The notes beneath the pieces are model-generated. The model was not told where the DNA came from. It searched no databases and was given only the letters and a program-made list of their open reading frames with translations. From NCBI GenBank assembly GCA_018817425.1, contig JAHITX010000001.1, forward strand, positions 1 to 64,000: a stretch of 64,000 nt of DNA, written 5' to 3'. The translations under genes and the position numbers were made by a program. Origin of the DNA: Pseudomonadota bacterium. GTDB lineage: Bacteria; Desulfobacterota; Desulfobacteria; Desulfobacterales; RPRI01. Positions 45,542 to 54,905 of the stretch are shown here, piece by piece; the stretch's first letter is position 1; each line of letters opens with the position of its first letter.

Positions 45542-45597
45542 GTATCATTTTTTTACAATTCGTATTTTGCCCACTTTCTTTGCATTAAAATAATGTT
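45542..45597. repeat. Direct repeat, right copy (3' end of SAM hydroxide adenosyltransferase gene)
   Basis: Partner of 44708-44765. It contains the true stop codon and last ~16 codons of the neighbouring gene. The two copies in direct orientation bracket the mazEF module. Confidence 0.65.
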
Positions 45598-46348
45598 CCG
45601 CACTTCCATGGTTTACCGCAATCTCAAGGAAACCACGACTTCCAATAATAGCAAGCGGATTTCCTGCCAATGTATTTGAATAGCTTGTTGATAAGTACTC
45701 TATTCTATTTTTCCCGATAATTATCTGGAAACCCTTTTTATTCAGATTGGAAGTAAATGTATCAAGTATTTTTGCGTCGATATTTGTTATAAGATTACCA
45801 AAACGGTCAATTGACACAACTTCACCTATAAGCTCTCCATTATCTGATATTTCAGGTTTTGGTATTTTAACGGTAACGACTGTATTCTGATCTATTGGTA
45901 TGCCGAGTTCTTCAAGGCTTTTCCCTTTGGATAATTGTGCTGCAATCGGTGCGAAAATATCACGACCGTGAAAAGTATTGCTTACAGGCTTTAAAAACCA
46001 TTCATTTTTGTCCAGCTTTACAATCTTACAGTTCTTTTCTTCTTCCAATAAAAGGCTTAATACACCATTATCAGGCGCTATAAAATAGTGGCCATTAACT
46101 TCTGCTGCAAAAATAGCCCTGTTGCTGCCAACGCCGGGATCAACCACAACAACATGTATTGATCCTTCTGGAAAATATCTGTAACAATAGTTTGTAAGGT
46201 ATGCAGCGTTGACTATATCATGGGGAAGAATCGAATGGCTGATGTCAATAATGGAAGCAGAAGGGTTTATGGAAAGAATAACTCCCTTCATTATGCCCAC
46301 ATATTCGTCTTTGATACCAAAATCTGTAAGAAGAGTTATAACCGGCAT
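45545..46348 (-). CDS. S-adenosylmethionine hydroxide adenosyltransferase (DUF62)
   Basis: This 267-residue protein belongs to the fluorinase/chlorinase-like family that hydrolyses SAM to adenosine and methionine. It begins VITLLTDFGIKDEYVGIMKGV, followed by DISHSILPHDI, VVVDPGVGSNR and FIAPDNGVLS, all typical of the hydroxide-using branch. It lies 10 bases downstream of ruvB on the same strand. The biological reason for SAM hydrolysis is not known. Its last codons are duplicated beyond mazEF. Confidence 0.88.
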   Translation of the reverse strand: MPVITLLTDFGIKDEYVGIMKGVILSINPSASIIDISHSILPHDIVNAAYLTNYCYRYFPEGSIHVVVVDPGVGSNRAIFAAEVNGHYFIAPDNGVLSLLLEEEKNCKIVKLDKNEWFLKPVSNTFHGRDIFAPIAAQLSKGKSLEELGIPIDQNTVVTVKIPKPEISDNGELIGEVVSIDRFGNLITNIDAKILDTFTSNLNKKGFQIIIGKNRIEYLSTSYSNTLAGNPLAIIGSRGFLEIAVNHGSAEHYFNAKKVGKIRIVKK

Positions 46349-46357
46349 GATTATTTA

Positions 46358-47383
46358 TTACAGCTTTTTATATAAATGCTGATATGCTTCTTCAGATGCT
46401 TTTCGGCCGGAAGAAGTTCTCATGATAAAACCGATTTTTAAAAGAAAAGGCTCTACAACATCTACAAGAGTATCCGATTCTTCCTGAAGGGTGGCTGCAA
46501 TCGCCTCAACTCCTACAGGCCCGCCATTATAATACTCTATCACTGTTTTAAGATAACGGCAGTCAAGACTTGTAAGTCCTTTTTCATCAACTCCCTCAAG
46601 AGCAAGCGCTTCATGTACCGCTTTTTTTGTAATTACACCGTCTCCTCTTACCTGCGCATAGTCTCTTACACGCTTTAGTAACCTGTTGACAATTCTCGGT
46701 GTACCCCTTGACCGCCGCGAAAGCTCTAATGCGGCATCTTCTTTGATTTTAACTTTAAGTAAATTTGCTGAGCGTGAAACAATTATCATAAGATCCGTTT
46801 CAGTATAAAAATCCAGAGTTCTGAATATGCCGAAACGATCTCTTAAAGGTGATGAAAGCAACCCGACTCTTGTTGTTGCTCCAACCATTACAAAATGCTT
46901 TAAGCGGTATTTGTGGCTACGCGCATTCACTCCTTTGTCGAATACAAAATCTATGGCAAAATCTTCCATTGCAGGATACATGAATTCTTCAACCACCTTA
47001 GGAATCCGGTGAATCTCGTCTATAAAAAGAATATCGCCTTCTTCAAGATGAGTAAGAATCCCTACAAGATCTCCTCCCTTTTCAAGAGCCGGCCCTGATG
47101 TAACAGTAAGATTACCGCCCGTCTCATTTGCAATAATATGGGCAAGAGTTGTTTTGCCAAGACCCGGCGGGCCATGTAAAAGAACATGATCAATAGGCTC
47201 ACCGCGCTGTTTTGCTGCTTCAATTGCGATTTTAAGCGTTTCAACAACCTCGCTCTGGCCTATATAATCAGACATACATGACGGACGCAGGGAAAGTATT
47301 TCAGGTTCTGTGTCAACAGAAAGGCAGGAACCGGAAAGTATTTCATTATCTTCCGAAGAATGTGTCAGAATATCATTGCTCAT
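46358..47383 (-). CDS. ruvB: Holliday junction branch-migration ATPase RuvB
   Basis: This 341-residue AAA+ motor drives branch migration with RuvA. It has [12 protein letters not shown], Walker [10 protein letters not shown], Walker B LFIDEIHR, sensor GATTR and the C-terminal winged helix ending [16 protein letters not shown]. The start codon overlaps the ruvA stop (TGATG), so translation is coupled. The order ruvC-ruvA-ruvB is conserved. Confidence 0.97.
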   Translation of the reverse strand: MSNDILTHSSEDNEILSGSCLSVDTEPEILSLRPSCMSDYIGQSEVVETLKIAIEAAKQRGEPIDHVLLHGPPGLGKTTLAHIIANETGGNLTVTSGPALEKGGDLVGILTHLEEGDILFIDEIHRIPKVVEEFMYPAMEDFAIDFVFDKGVNARSHKYRLKHFVMVGATTRVGLLSSPLRDRFGIFRTLDFYTETDLMIIVSRSANLLKVKIKEDAALELSRRSRGTPRIVNRLLKRVRDYAQVRGDGVITKKAVHEALALEGVDEKGLTSLDCRYLKTVIEYYNGGPVGVEAIAATLQEESDTLVDVVEPFLLKIGFIMRTSSGRKASEEAYQHLYKKL

Positions 47384-48003
47384 CAGGCTCTTTCTCCACG
47401 ATATACTTCTTCAAGGAGATCCTCAGGGCTTGTTATAAATTTGTTTCTTTTCAAAGCTTGCACAACCATCGTCTTTGCTTCGCCAGGTTTATAACCAAGC
47501 TGGGAAACAAGAAGATCAATGACTGTTTGTCCAAAATCTTCTGAAACAGAATCATCATCATATGGTTGCTCCGATTTTCTTATCAGGGCGAACTTGTTTA
47601 ACTTTCCTTCAAGCGTTGCTATAATTTTTTGGGCTGTTCTGTTTCCGATTCCTTTAAGCTGCTTTAGTGTTGCAGCATCTTTTGATTCTATAGCTCTTGC
47701 AATATCACGTACGGACATGGTAAGAGCTTTTACAGCTTTTAACGGTCCTATATCTTCAACAGAAATGAAATATTGAAAAAATTCCTTTTCGATTTCAAGA
47801 TTAAACCCTATCAATACAGGTTTTGGCTGCTTTTCCGATTGATGATAATAAATATATAGAGTTATTTCGTCTCCAACTGACCTTGTATTTAGAGTCTCCA
47901 TTACAATCGCCGGAAGCAGTATTTCATATCCTATATGATTTACGAGCAAAAGTATGCGCTCGCTTTCTTTTTTTAATAATTTTCCTTCTAAGTATCCTAT
48001 CAC
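47383..48003 (-). CDS. ruvA: Holliday junction-binding protein RuvA
   Basis: This 206-residue protein starts [10 protein letters not shown], with the OB domain, two HhH motifs ([26 protein letters not shown]) and a flexible acid-rich linker ([13 protein letters not shown]) before the RuvB-binding domain III. Tetramers hold the four-way junction open for RuvB. It lies about 35 bases after ruvC. Confidence 0.96.
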   Translation of the reverse strand: MIGYLEGKLLKKESERILLLVNHIGYEILLPAIVMETLNTRSVGDEITLYIYYHQSEKQPKPVLIGFNLEIEKEFFQYFISVEDIGPLKAVKALTMSVRDIARAIESKDAATLKQLKGIGNRTAQKIIATLEGKLNKFALIRKSEQPYDDDSVSEDFGQTVIDLLVSQLGYKPGEAKTMVVQALKRNKFITSPEDLLEEVYRGERA

Positions 48004-48038
48004 TAAATTCTTCTCCGAAAGAGTTTAAATTTAAAGTT

Positions 48039-48527
48039 TTACCTGTTGTTGTTATTATAACGGAAAAGACCTAATAGAGCCAGAGCAATTGCATCGGAAG
48101 CATGAAAGGGTCTAATGGGGGTATTTAATTTCAATAAATTCCTCACGGTAAGCTCAAGCTGTTGCTTGTTTGCATTACCATTACCTGTTAAAACATGCTT
48201 GACTTCCCTCACAGCAACCTCGGTTGCCGATATCCCGGCATGGCATGCCGACAGAAGAATAACACCTGTAACCTTGCCAAGGCTTATACCTGATTTAGGA
48301 TAGGCATCAAGGGAAAATACATCTTCTAATACCATTAGATCAGGCTTTTCATCTTTTAGAAGTGAAAGGACTTTTGAAAAAATATGGTTAAGACGCTCGG
48401 GAAGAGCCTGATTTTTTGACGTGTTTATACTTCCGAAAGAATATCTTTGGATTTTAAGCCCTGTCCCACAGATAATTCCCACACCCGTTGAAGCCAGGCC
48501 AGGATCTATACCGATGACCTTTATCAT
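48039..48527 (-). CDS. ruvC: Holliday junction resolvase RuvC
   Basis: This 162-residue RNase H-fold nuclease cuts Holliday junctions symmetrically. Acidic active-site residues are visible: Asp in VIGIDPGLASTG, Glu in LEDVFS, and the pair in FHASDAIALAL. The start at 48527 gives the canonical MIKVIGIDPG and follows AAAGAGC; a longer frame to 48575 is not supported. It is the first ruv gene. A 142-bp repeat element lies 36 bases upstream. Confidence 0.95.
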   Translation of the reverse strand: MIKVIGIDPGLASTGVGIICGTGLKIQRYSFGSINTSKNQALPERLNHIFSKVLSLLKDEKPDLMVLEDVFSLDAYPKSGISLGKVTGVILLSACHAGISATEVAVREVKHVLTGNGNANKQQLELTVRNLLKLNTPIRPFHASDAIALALLGLFRYNNNNR

Positions 48528-48562
48528 CTTTTGCTCTTTAAGGATTAAAACCAAAATTATTC

Positions 48563-48704
48563 GAGCCAGTTTCAAAACGCCCCATTTTGGCCGATCTCTG
48601 CATTGGGCTCAAATTTAAATCCTCGAAATACTCAATGTATTACTGCTGTTGAAATTTTCTCCCGCCTTGAGCTTGACCAAACTGAAATGTTTTAAAAGTG
48701 GCTC
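48563..48704. repeat. 142-bp MITE-like element
   Basis: The element has imperfect terminal inverted repeats: GAGCCAGTTTCAAAAC at 48563-48578 and the complement of GAGCCACTTTTAAAAC at 48689-48704 (14 of 16). Its right 88 bases match 57085-57173 in the opposite orientation with about six differences. It encodes no protein. It lies between ruvC and cpoB. Confidence 0.7.
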
Positions 48705-48710
48705 ATTATT

Positions 48711-49685
48711 TTAAAATCCTTTCAGCTTGCTTTCAGCTGTTTTGGCTTCAATTGAATCAGGAAATTTTTCTACAAGTTGGTTTAAAATGAGTTTTGAAGT
48801 CTTTTTATCTCCAATATTGTAAAAGGAAAGACCCTGCTTTAGCAATGAAGCCTTCATTTTATTGCCTTTTGGGTATTTCTCTATAACTTTCTGATATTCA
48901 CCAATGGCTTTTTCATACCATTTTTCCCTGTAATAGCTTTCACCAATCCAGAACTGGCAATTATCAGCTATATCGGAATTCGGATATTTTTTCAGCATTT
49001 CCTGCAATTGTTCACGGGCTGCTGCATATTTCTCCTTATCATACAACTTAAGGGCGGAAGCATACATCTCGTTTTCAGGAATTTCCTGCTTTGTGTTCTC
49101 CGTTGTGTCGGTCTGCCCGGCAAGTGTTGTTTTTTCTTTTCCTTCTAAACTCAAATATTGATCAAGTTGCTTAAGCTTATTAGCAGATGCTTCCGTAGTC
49201 TGTTCAACCTTGGCAAGTCTGCTCTCAGCTATTTTAGCGGTTTCTTCGAGCGCATTTAATTTTTGGTTTAAAAGGTGCTCAAGCACCTCTACTCTTCCAT
49301 TTAATATCTGAATTTCTTCAGTATGCCTTTGGATATCGGCATATTGTTCGGCTGCTTGTCCTCTGATTTTATTTTCTTTTTCGGATTCGATATCTTTAAT
49401 CTCTTCCGTTTTCTTTTTTAGTCCATCCGTTTTGGAGTTAAGCTGGGAAGTCTGGTTTTCTAAAGTTACAACCCGCAGCCTTAGTTGTCCTACACGGTTA
49501 TCAAGCGTTAGAACGTCTTTATGCAAAGCACAGCCGAAATTATAAAATCCAAGAAGAACAAGAAGAACAACCAATTTCAAAATATGGCGTTTCCCTTTGC
49601 CGACAAATGGAAAAAAAGTAATTATTCGAGGAATCAAGGAATTTTTTCCTAATGGCCCTAAATTATTTATTGAGGCTTTTAGCAT
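48711..49685 (-). CDS. cpoB: Tol-Pal system coordinator CpoB/YbgF
   Basis: This 324-residue protein has an N-terminal hydrophobic segment (about 37-52) ending in YNFGC, a lipobox-like site. A long coiled coil (about 60-185) follows, then a TPR domain with three repeats (ALKLYDKEKYAAAREQL, AIGEYQKVIEKYPKGNK, ASLLKQGLSFYNIGDK). E. coli CpoB is periplasmic and links Tol-Pal constriction to peptidoglycan synthesis. Here the lipobox and the ~35 residues before the hydrophobic segment are unusual; a later start is possible. It is last in the tol-pal order. Confidence 0.88.
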   Translation of the reverse strand: MLKASINNLGPLGKNSLIPRIITFFPFVGKGKRHILKLVVLLVLLGFYNFGCALHKDVLTLDNRVGQLRLRVVTLENQTSQLNSKTDGLKKKTEEIKDIESEKENKIRGQAAEQYADIQRHTEEIQILNGRVEVLEHLLNQKLNALEETAKIAESRLAKVEQTTEASANKLKQLDQYLSLEGKEKTTLAGQTDTTENTKQEIPENEMYASALKLYDKEKYAAAREQLQEMLKKYPNSDIADNCQFWIGESYYREKWYEKAIGEYQKVIEKYPKGNKMKASLLKQGLSFYNIGDKKTSKLILNQLVEKFPDSIEAKTAESKLKGF

Positions 49686-49725
49686 CCTGAAAGATCTCCC
49701 TGGAGCTTTTTTGTGAATCTAATTA

Positions 49726-49793
49726 AACGGATTGCATCCGCATGTTGTGTATCATACACATATAACAAGCGGATGCTTAAGTCATAATCCGTT
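49726..49793. repeat. Nested inverted repeats between pal and cpoB
   Basis: The outer pair AACGGATT (49726-49733) with AATCCGTT (49786-49793) encloses the inner pair GCATCCGC (49734-49741) with GCGGATGC (49769-49776). Inside that, GTGTAT/ATACAC (49747-49752 with 49754-49759) almost touch. The transcript could form a long branched stem in the pal-cpoB spacer. Confidence 0.6.
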
Positions 49794-49836
49794 CATAATG
49801 TTTTTGGTATAAAGCCCGGATACAAAAATCCAATTC

Positions 49837-50433
49837 TTACTTTATAATAAAATGAGCTCTTCTGTTCTTTGACCAGGCGTCTTCATTTTGGCCAGGATCA
49901 AGCGGTTTTTCTTCTCCGTAGCTGATTATATTTAAACGTGAAGGAGCTACACCAAGATTGATAAGGTAATTCATTGCGCTTCTGGCACGCCTTTCCCCAA
50001 GAGCAAGGTTGTACTCATTGGTTCCGCGGTCATCACAATGCCCTTCAATAGTCACAGGAATACTTGCACATTGCTTCCCAAGATAATCAGCTTTCGTTTT
50101 GAGAATTTCCTGAGCGGTTTCCGTAAGAGCTGCGCTATCATAGTCAAAAAGCACGTCTTCATTAACAAGACTCTGCATTGCTTCAGCTTTTTCCATTGCC
50201 ATCATCTCTTCTGCGCTAGGCCCGGTGGGTTCTTGAACTGATTGGTCAGCCGGGAGAGATTCTGAATCCACATCAGACGCAGAAGAGTCAGCGGCAGCAG
50301 CGTCCATGTCAGCTTGTGCATCCTGAACGGTTTCAACATCAGCCTTCACAGTCTGTTTCCCACAGGAAGTGAAAATCAATAGAGCCGGAATTACAAGTAA
50401 GAAAGATAAAACAATCAACATTTTTTTCTTCAT
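49837..50433 (-). CDS. pal: Peptidoglycan-associated lipoprotein Pal
   Basis: The 198-residue outer-membrane lipoprotein has its lipobox at IFTSC (about residue 24). A ~65-residue acidic Ala/Asp/Ser-rich linker follows, then an OmpA-like peptidoglycan-binding domain (VLFDYDSAAL, EGHCDDRGTNEYNLALGERRA) to the end. It tethers the outer membrane to the cell wall and binds TolB. A GGAGG-type site precedes the ATG. The unusually long acidic linker is the only oddity. Confidence 0.94.
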   Translation of the reverse strand: MKKKMLIVLSFLLVIPALLIFTSCGKQTVKADVETVQDAQADMDAAAADSSASDVDSESLPADQSVQEPTGPSAEEMMAMEKAEAMQSLVNEDVLFDYDSAALTETAQEILKTKADYLGKQCASIPVTIEGHCDDRGTNEYNLALGERRARSAMNYLINLGVAPSRLNIISYGEEKPLDPGQNEDAWSKNRRAHFIIK

Positions 50434-50462
50434 TTTAAACCTCCTTGATAAATATAATACTG

Positions 50463-51785
50463 TTATTTGTTAACAAGCCTTGGTGACCATTTGGGATTTG
50501 ACTGTTCACCTGATATACTAAACACACGCCTTTGATCTGTTCCATAAGAAGTCATTACATAGATCCTCGAAGGCCCCTCTCGCGTTGAGCTGAATACAAT
50601 AAGGGTGCCATCCGGAGACCATGAAGGTGATTCGTTATTACCTGTGTCTTGTGTTAATTGTACTGGATTTTTGCCATCAAAACCAATTATAAAAATATTA
50701 TGGCTTCCTCCATCCAATCCGGAATATACTATCTTATCGCCTTTAGGCGACCAGCACGGCTGAGTATTATAGTTACCATTAAATGTCAATCTTTTCTCAT
50801 ATCCGGTATAAAGGTCTTTAATATATATCTGAGGTGTTCCTGATCTGCTTGAAACAAACGCCATCTTCTTTCCGTCCGTAGATAATGCAGGGGATACATC
50901 ACTTCCGGAACTTTTTGTCAACTTTTTAATTATTTTCCCGGTTCCTGTCATTAGATAAATATCCTGATCTCCTGTATAGGAAAGTGTTGCAGCAAGTGCA
51001 AATTTTCCGGGTACCCAGACCGGTGTTATATTTATTCCTTTTTTTGCTATCACAGATATACTGTTGTTATTGACATTTTTGATATAGATATCAGGATTAC
51101 CTTTTAAATAAGAGGTGTATGCAATCCACTTACCATCCGATGACCATGCTGGAAAAAGAGTAATTGCTTTATTGTTTGTAAATTGTTTTACATTGGTTCC
51201 GTCAAAATCACAAATATATATTTCTTTATTTCCTGAGCCTGTTGACACAAAGGCAATACGGGTATCAAAAATGCCTCTGTTTCCGGTAAGATAAAAGACA
51301 ATCTCACTTGCAAAGAGTCGTATTACCTGATTTAAACTTTTAGCGTCTGCTTTGTATTTTTTTCCTATAAGCTGGCTGGCTTTAATTGTATCAAACAACC
51401 TCAATTCAATTTCAAGAAGATCGCCTTTTATCGAAATCTTGCCGGTAACAAGAAGCTCCGCACCCACGGTAGCCCAGTTATGAAAATTTATATTTTGCAA
51501 AGTTGTTTCAGGCTTTAATGGATTTTCAAGAAAGCTTTCCCTGTCAAGTATCTTGAAATAACAGGTAAAATCGAGCATTTCTGCAAGCATATTGGAAGCT
51601 TGTTTTGAAAATATCATATCATTGTTATTAATTGTTCCTGTACCGGATTTAAACAAAGGTATGGCAATCGGCATTTTTCTTATAGACGGACTGTTTATAT
51701 CAATGTAATCATATGCTCCAAAGCTAATTTCTGTCATTGCTAATACAGCAGCAATAATAACTATAAAAAAACGAAAACATCTCAT
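50463..51785 (-). CDS. tolB: Tol-Pal periplasmic protein TolB
   Basis: The 440-residue periplasmic protein has a signal peptide (about 1-23), an N-terminal domain of about 140 residues, then a six-bladed beta-propeller of WD40-like PD40 repeats. Repeats such as PAWSSDGKWIAYTS, PCWSPKGDKIVYS and PSWSPDGTLIVFSS are visible. It binds Pal and is released by TolA. It sits between tolA and pal. Confidence 0.95.
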   Translation of the reverse strand: MRCFRFFIVIIAAVLAMTEISFGAYDYIDINSPSIRKMPIAIPLFKSGTGTINNNDMIFSKQASNMLAEMLDFTCYFKILDRESFLENPLKPETTLQNINFHNWATVGAELLVTGKISIKGDLLEIELRLFDTIKASQLIGKKYKADAKSLNQVIRLFASEIVFYLTGNRGIFDTRIAFVSTGSGNKEIYICDFDGTNVKQFTNNKAITLFPAWSSDGKWIAYTSYLKGNPDIYIKNVNNNSISVIAKKGINITPVWVPGKFALAATLSYTGDQDIYLMTGTGKIIKKLTKSSGSDVSPALSTDGKKMAFVSSRSGTPQIYIKDLYTGYEKRLTFNGNYNTQPCWSPKGDKIVYSGLDGGSHNIFIIGFDGKNPVQLTQDTGNNESPSWSPDGTLIVFSSTREGPSRIYVMTSYGTDQRRVFSISGEQSNPKWSPRLVNK

Positions 51786-51820
51786 CTATTTTTCCTTTAA
51801 AATTTTCAGCATTATATCGT

Positions 51821-52756
51821 TTAATTCCGCTTAAGTCCACTGGTTCCGAAACGAAGGCCGACTTCATAATATGGCCTGCTATAACCTTCGGGAAGAGGTG
51901 GAAGAGGATTGGATTTTTGAATAGCTCTGTATGCCGACTCGTCAAGATAGCGGTTTTTTGATCTGCTTTCAAACCGGATATCGCTGATTTCGCCATTATG
52001 CATTATTTTTATTACAAGAACAGCCAGTTCATCTAAACCTCTGCCTCCTATCTGCTCGGAATACGCCCAGTTTTGCTGAATTGTATAAAAAATTTCTGCT
52101 TTATATATATCAAATATGCCTATTGGCAGGTTACTGCCACCGCTACCGCCGGAGATGCCTGGTACTGCTCCTTTTATTGCGCTTCCCTGACTACCCAACC
52201 CCCTGGACTGATTGGCACCCTCAGCTTTTGCGATCTTATCCCTTATTTTGCTTATTGCTTCATCAACTGATGATGGCCTTGATTCCTCAACCTTTTTTTC
52301 CATATCTTTTACGGCATTTTTTATCAACTCGGCAGACTCAACTTTCTTTTTTGGTGATATCTTCGGTTTTAATGATATGGCTTTCGACACTTTTGTTACA
52401 GGTTTTTCCTGGGCCTTTTTTACAGCTTTAATCTCCGGTTTTGAAATTTCTTTAGGTTTTTCAATTTTTGCCGGAACTTGCTTTACAACTTTTTTTTCAA
52501 CTATAGCCGCACTCTTTTTTAAAGCCGGTTTTCCGGCAGGAGGCCCAGGACGGCCAGCCGGAAGAGAAACAAGGCTGACATTTATTGCCGAAGGAAAGGG
52601 ATTAAACATTGGCCTGCTATATCCGGGAAGAAAAAATAAAACTCCTATTAAAACGGCATGACACGCAAAGGAAATAACAAATGTTAAAGTCACTGTTTTT
52701 TGAGGTATGCCGCTTTTTCCGTTAAAATATCCGGAGAATTGAAAACCTTCTTGCAT
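51821..52756 (-). CDS. tolA: TolA-like protein with TonB-type C-terminus
   Basis: This 311-residue inner-membrane protein has one N-terminal anchor (about 20-45), a Lys/Pro/Val-rich linker (about 75-150) and a charged helix (about 150-195). The C-terminal domain resembles TonB/TolA domain III: NWAYSEQIGGRGLDELAVLVIKI, GEISDIRFESRSKNRYLDESAYRAI and PLPPLPEGY. With TolQ and TolR it transmits proton-motive force to TolB-Pal. The gene order tolQ-tolR-tolA-tolB fixes the role. Confidence 0.92.
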   Translation of the reverse strand: MQEGFQFSGYFNGKSGIPQKTVTLTFVISFACHAVLIGVLFFLPGYSRPMFNPFPSAINVSLVSLPAGRPGPPAGKPALKKSAAIVEKKVVKQVPAKIEKPKEISKPEIKAVKKAQEKPVTKVSKAISLKPKISPKKKVESAELIKNAVKDMEKKVEESRPSSVDEAISKIRDKIAKAEGANQSRGLGSQGSAIKGAVPGISGGSGGSNLPIGIFDIYKAEIFYTIQQNWAYSEQIGGRGLDELAVLVIKIMHNGEISDIRFESRSKNRYLDESAYRAIQKSNPLPPLPEGYSRPYYEVGLRFGTSGLKRN

Positions 52757-52761
52757 GCCTG

Positions 52762-53187
52762 TTATTTTTTCCGATTTGTTTTGCTTTCGATAGGCTCTGT
52801 AACCATACCGAGCTTTTCCACACCAGCTTCCTTTATCTCAGACATAAGAGTAACAACCGCACCGTATGAGATATTTTTATCTGCTCTAAGATATACTTCC
52901 TGGCCGGAATGGCCCTCGAGAATTTTTTTTATTTTTACCTGAAGCTGCTCAGGAGCAACTTTGTAATCATTTATATATATATTGCCACCTTTATCGAGAG
53001 TTATTAAAAGATGCTCTTTTTCCGAAACAAGAGGCTTAGTTGTTGCTTCGGGAAGGGAAACATTTACGCCTTGAACCATCATAGGCGCAGTTGCCATGAA
53101 AATAATCAAAAGAACCAGCATAACATCCACAAAAGGAGTAACATTTATATCGGAAATAATGCTATCTTTATCTCCTCCTGCCATCAT
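52762..53187 (-). CDS. tolR: Tol-Pal stator protein TolR (ExbD family)
   Basis: This 141-residue protein has a single transmembrane helix with the proton-carrying Asp in NVTPFVDVMLVLLIIFM, then a periplasmic domain (VSLPEATTKPL, VYLRADKNISYG). With TolQ it forms the proton channel that energises TolA. It overlaps tolQ by 4 bases and precedes tolA by 5. Confidence 0.95.
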   Translation of the reverse strand: MMAGGDKDSIISDINVTPFVDVMLVLLIIFMATAPMMVQGVNVSLPEATTKPLVSEKEHLLITLDKGGNIYINDYKVAPEQLQVKIKKILEGHSGQEVYLRADKNISYGAVVTLMSEIKEAGVEKLGMVTEPIESKTNRKK

Positions 53188-53915
53188 TTTTTAATCCCCT
53201 TTGCCTTTAATGTATCCCGTTCTACTATATTAAGAAAATCAGCCGCAAAACTTTGCAGTTCAGAGTCAATATTTCTTATTTTTTGCATGAAATAATTAAA
53301 TGCTATTACAGCAGGTATTGCTGCTGCAAGACCTGCTGCAGTCGCTACAAGGGCCTCGGATATTCCGGGAGCAACAACCGCAAGTGTAGCCGATCCTCTT
53401 AGCCCGATTCCGTGAAACGAATTCATGATTCCCCAAACCGTACCAAACAAACCTATAAAAGGAGCTGTATTTCCGGTTGTTGCAAGAAACGGAACAAGGT
53501 GTGTAAGGCTTGTTACTTCGGAGTTAATGGCCCTTCTTAAAGCACGCTTAATATTATCCATACCTACAAACCGGGAACTTATAGAAACATCTTCTGAATC
53601 TGAAGTTTTCGGAGTTGAAGAAACGCCCGACTGGCTTAATTTTGTAAGCTCCACATAACCTATGCGAAATATTCTTGCAACCGGACTGCCGGTCATTTCT
53701 TTTGATTTTGTATAAACATCCGAAAAATCACGGCTTCTCCAGAAATAGTCAATAAAGAATTCGGATTCTTTATATGCCCGCTTTATATATTTGTATTTAA
53801 GAAAAATAATTGTCCAGGTAGATACGGAAAAAAGAACAAGTGTAAGCAATACACCCTGTACTACAATTCCTGCATTGCTTATCATGTGAAACAAATCCAG
53901 ATGCTGGGAACCCAT
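53184..53915 (-). CDS. tolQ: Tol-Pal proton channel protein TolQ
   Basis: This product of about 243 residues of the MotA/TolQ/ExbB family has three membrane helices. The conserved block LVPFLATTGNTAPFIGLFGTVWGIMNSF and the last helix with VAPGISEALVATAAGLAAAIPAVIAFNYF are diagnostic. The start at 53915 follows GCGGAGT; an in-frame extension to 53951 has no such site. It is first in the tolQRAB-pal-cpoB series. Confidence 0.95.
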   Translation of the reverse strand: MGSQHLDLFHMISNAGIVVQGVLLTLVLFSVSTWTIIFLKYKYIKRAYKESEFFIDYFWRSRDFSDVYTKSKEMTGSPVARIFRIGYVELTKLSQSGVSSTPKTSDSEDVSISSRFVGMDNIKRALRRAINSEVTSLTHLVPFLATTGNTAPFIGLFGTVWGIMNSFHGIGLRGSATLAVVAPGISEALVATAAGLAAAIPAVIAFNYFMQKIRNIDSELQSFAADFLNIVERDTLKAKGIKK

Positions 53916-54306
53916 AGAATTTACTCCGCTATATTGAGTATGTTTTGACAAAAATCAGATAGTTAATGGTAATCATTGAATTTATATTTTATATAGGCAA
54001 TATACTGCTGTGTCAATAATAAGTTATGAAACTGGCTCCATCGTATTTTATATAGTTGCTTTCTGTGTATCATATCTTAACAAAAGCATCTGCCTAAGGC
54101 AAGCCCGTTTGGCTAACAGCCCGTTTGGCGATTTTCAGTGAATGCAATTTTTAATAATCTAAACTATGACAAAGGATATAGGTTATCTTCGTATTCTTGA
54201 CAAGTTAAGCTATAGCCTTTAACGGATAATACTTGATTTAAAAACAATATTAATATAATTGCATGAATACTTAATACAATTTAAAAAAATGTGGAAATGT
54301 GAATAA
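53916..54306. other. Divergent intergenic region tolQ / TetR
   Basis: AT-rich spacer without a gene. It contains a 12-base direct repeat AGCCCGTTTGGC (54102-54113 and 54118-54129) and GAAACTGGCTC near 54028, an 11-mer also found at the end of the 142-bp repeat element. Promoters for tolQ and the TetR gene must lie here but none stands out. Confidence 0.45.
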
Positions 54307-54900
54307 ATGAAAAGTTCCGATACGAAACAAGAAATCTTGGATAAAGCTGTAGATCTTTTTTATGAGTTTGGTTTTGTAAAAGCTTCTGTCCGAGATATTG
54401 TGCGAACTGTCGGGGTAACAAATTCCACAATATATGTTCATTTCAAAAATAAAGACGAGATACTTTATACCATCATACAGGATATAGGCTCAATTGTTTT
54501 AGAAGAACTTCACAAAGCAATAACAAACAATGATGATCCTGTAAAATGTCTGAAAGAAATGATTTTCAGGCAAACCTGTCTTATCAAGGAAAAGCGAAAA
54601 GAGCTGAAAATTTATATTGAAGAACAATATCAACTTCCCAAAGCCTTGAGTTCGGAAGCTGTAAAACAGCAACGCCAAATACATGATTTATATTTTAATA
54701 AATTTTGTGAGCTTGAAAAAATAGGCCTTCTGAAACAGGGAATAGACAAAACAATTATGGCTTTTTCAGTATTTGCCATGATGAATTGGATATATCGCTG
54801 GTATAATGATAGCGGAAGGCTTTCAATTGAAGAAATCGCCAATCAAAGCATAGCAGTATTTTTCGGCGGTATTATGGTTGAAAAAAGCAAACAAAATTAA
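54307..54900 (+). CDS. TetR/AcrR-family transcriptional regulator
   Basis: This 197-residue regulator has an N-terminal helix-turn-helix: ILDKAVDLFYEFGFVKASVRDIV, then VTNSTIYVHFKNKDEIL. The helical C-terminal part resembles regulators of fatty-acid metabolism (QEILDKA...IEEQYQLPKAL), but the ligand is unknown. No target operon is directly adjacent: hisA is convergent 5 bases downstream and the tol genes are divergent. It is probably autoregulatory. Confidence 0.85.
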   Translation: MKSSDTKQEILDKAVDLFYEFGFVKASVRDIVRTVGVTNSTIYVHFKNKDEILYTIIQDIGSIVLEELHKAITNNDDPVKCLKEMIFRQTCLIKEKRKELKIYIEEQYQLPKALSSEAVKQQRQIHDLYFNKFCELEKIGLLKQGIDKTIMAFSVFAMMNWIYRWYNDSGRLSIEEIANQSIAVFFGGIMVEKSKQN

Positions 54901-54905
54901 TCGTG

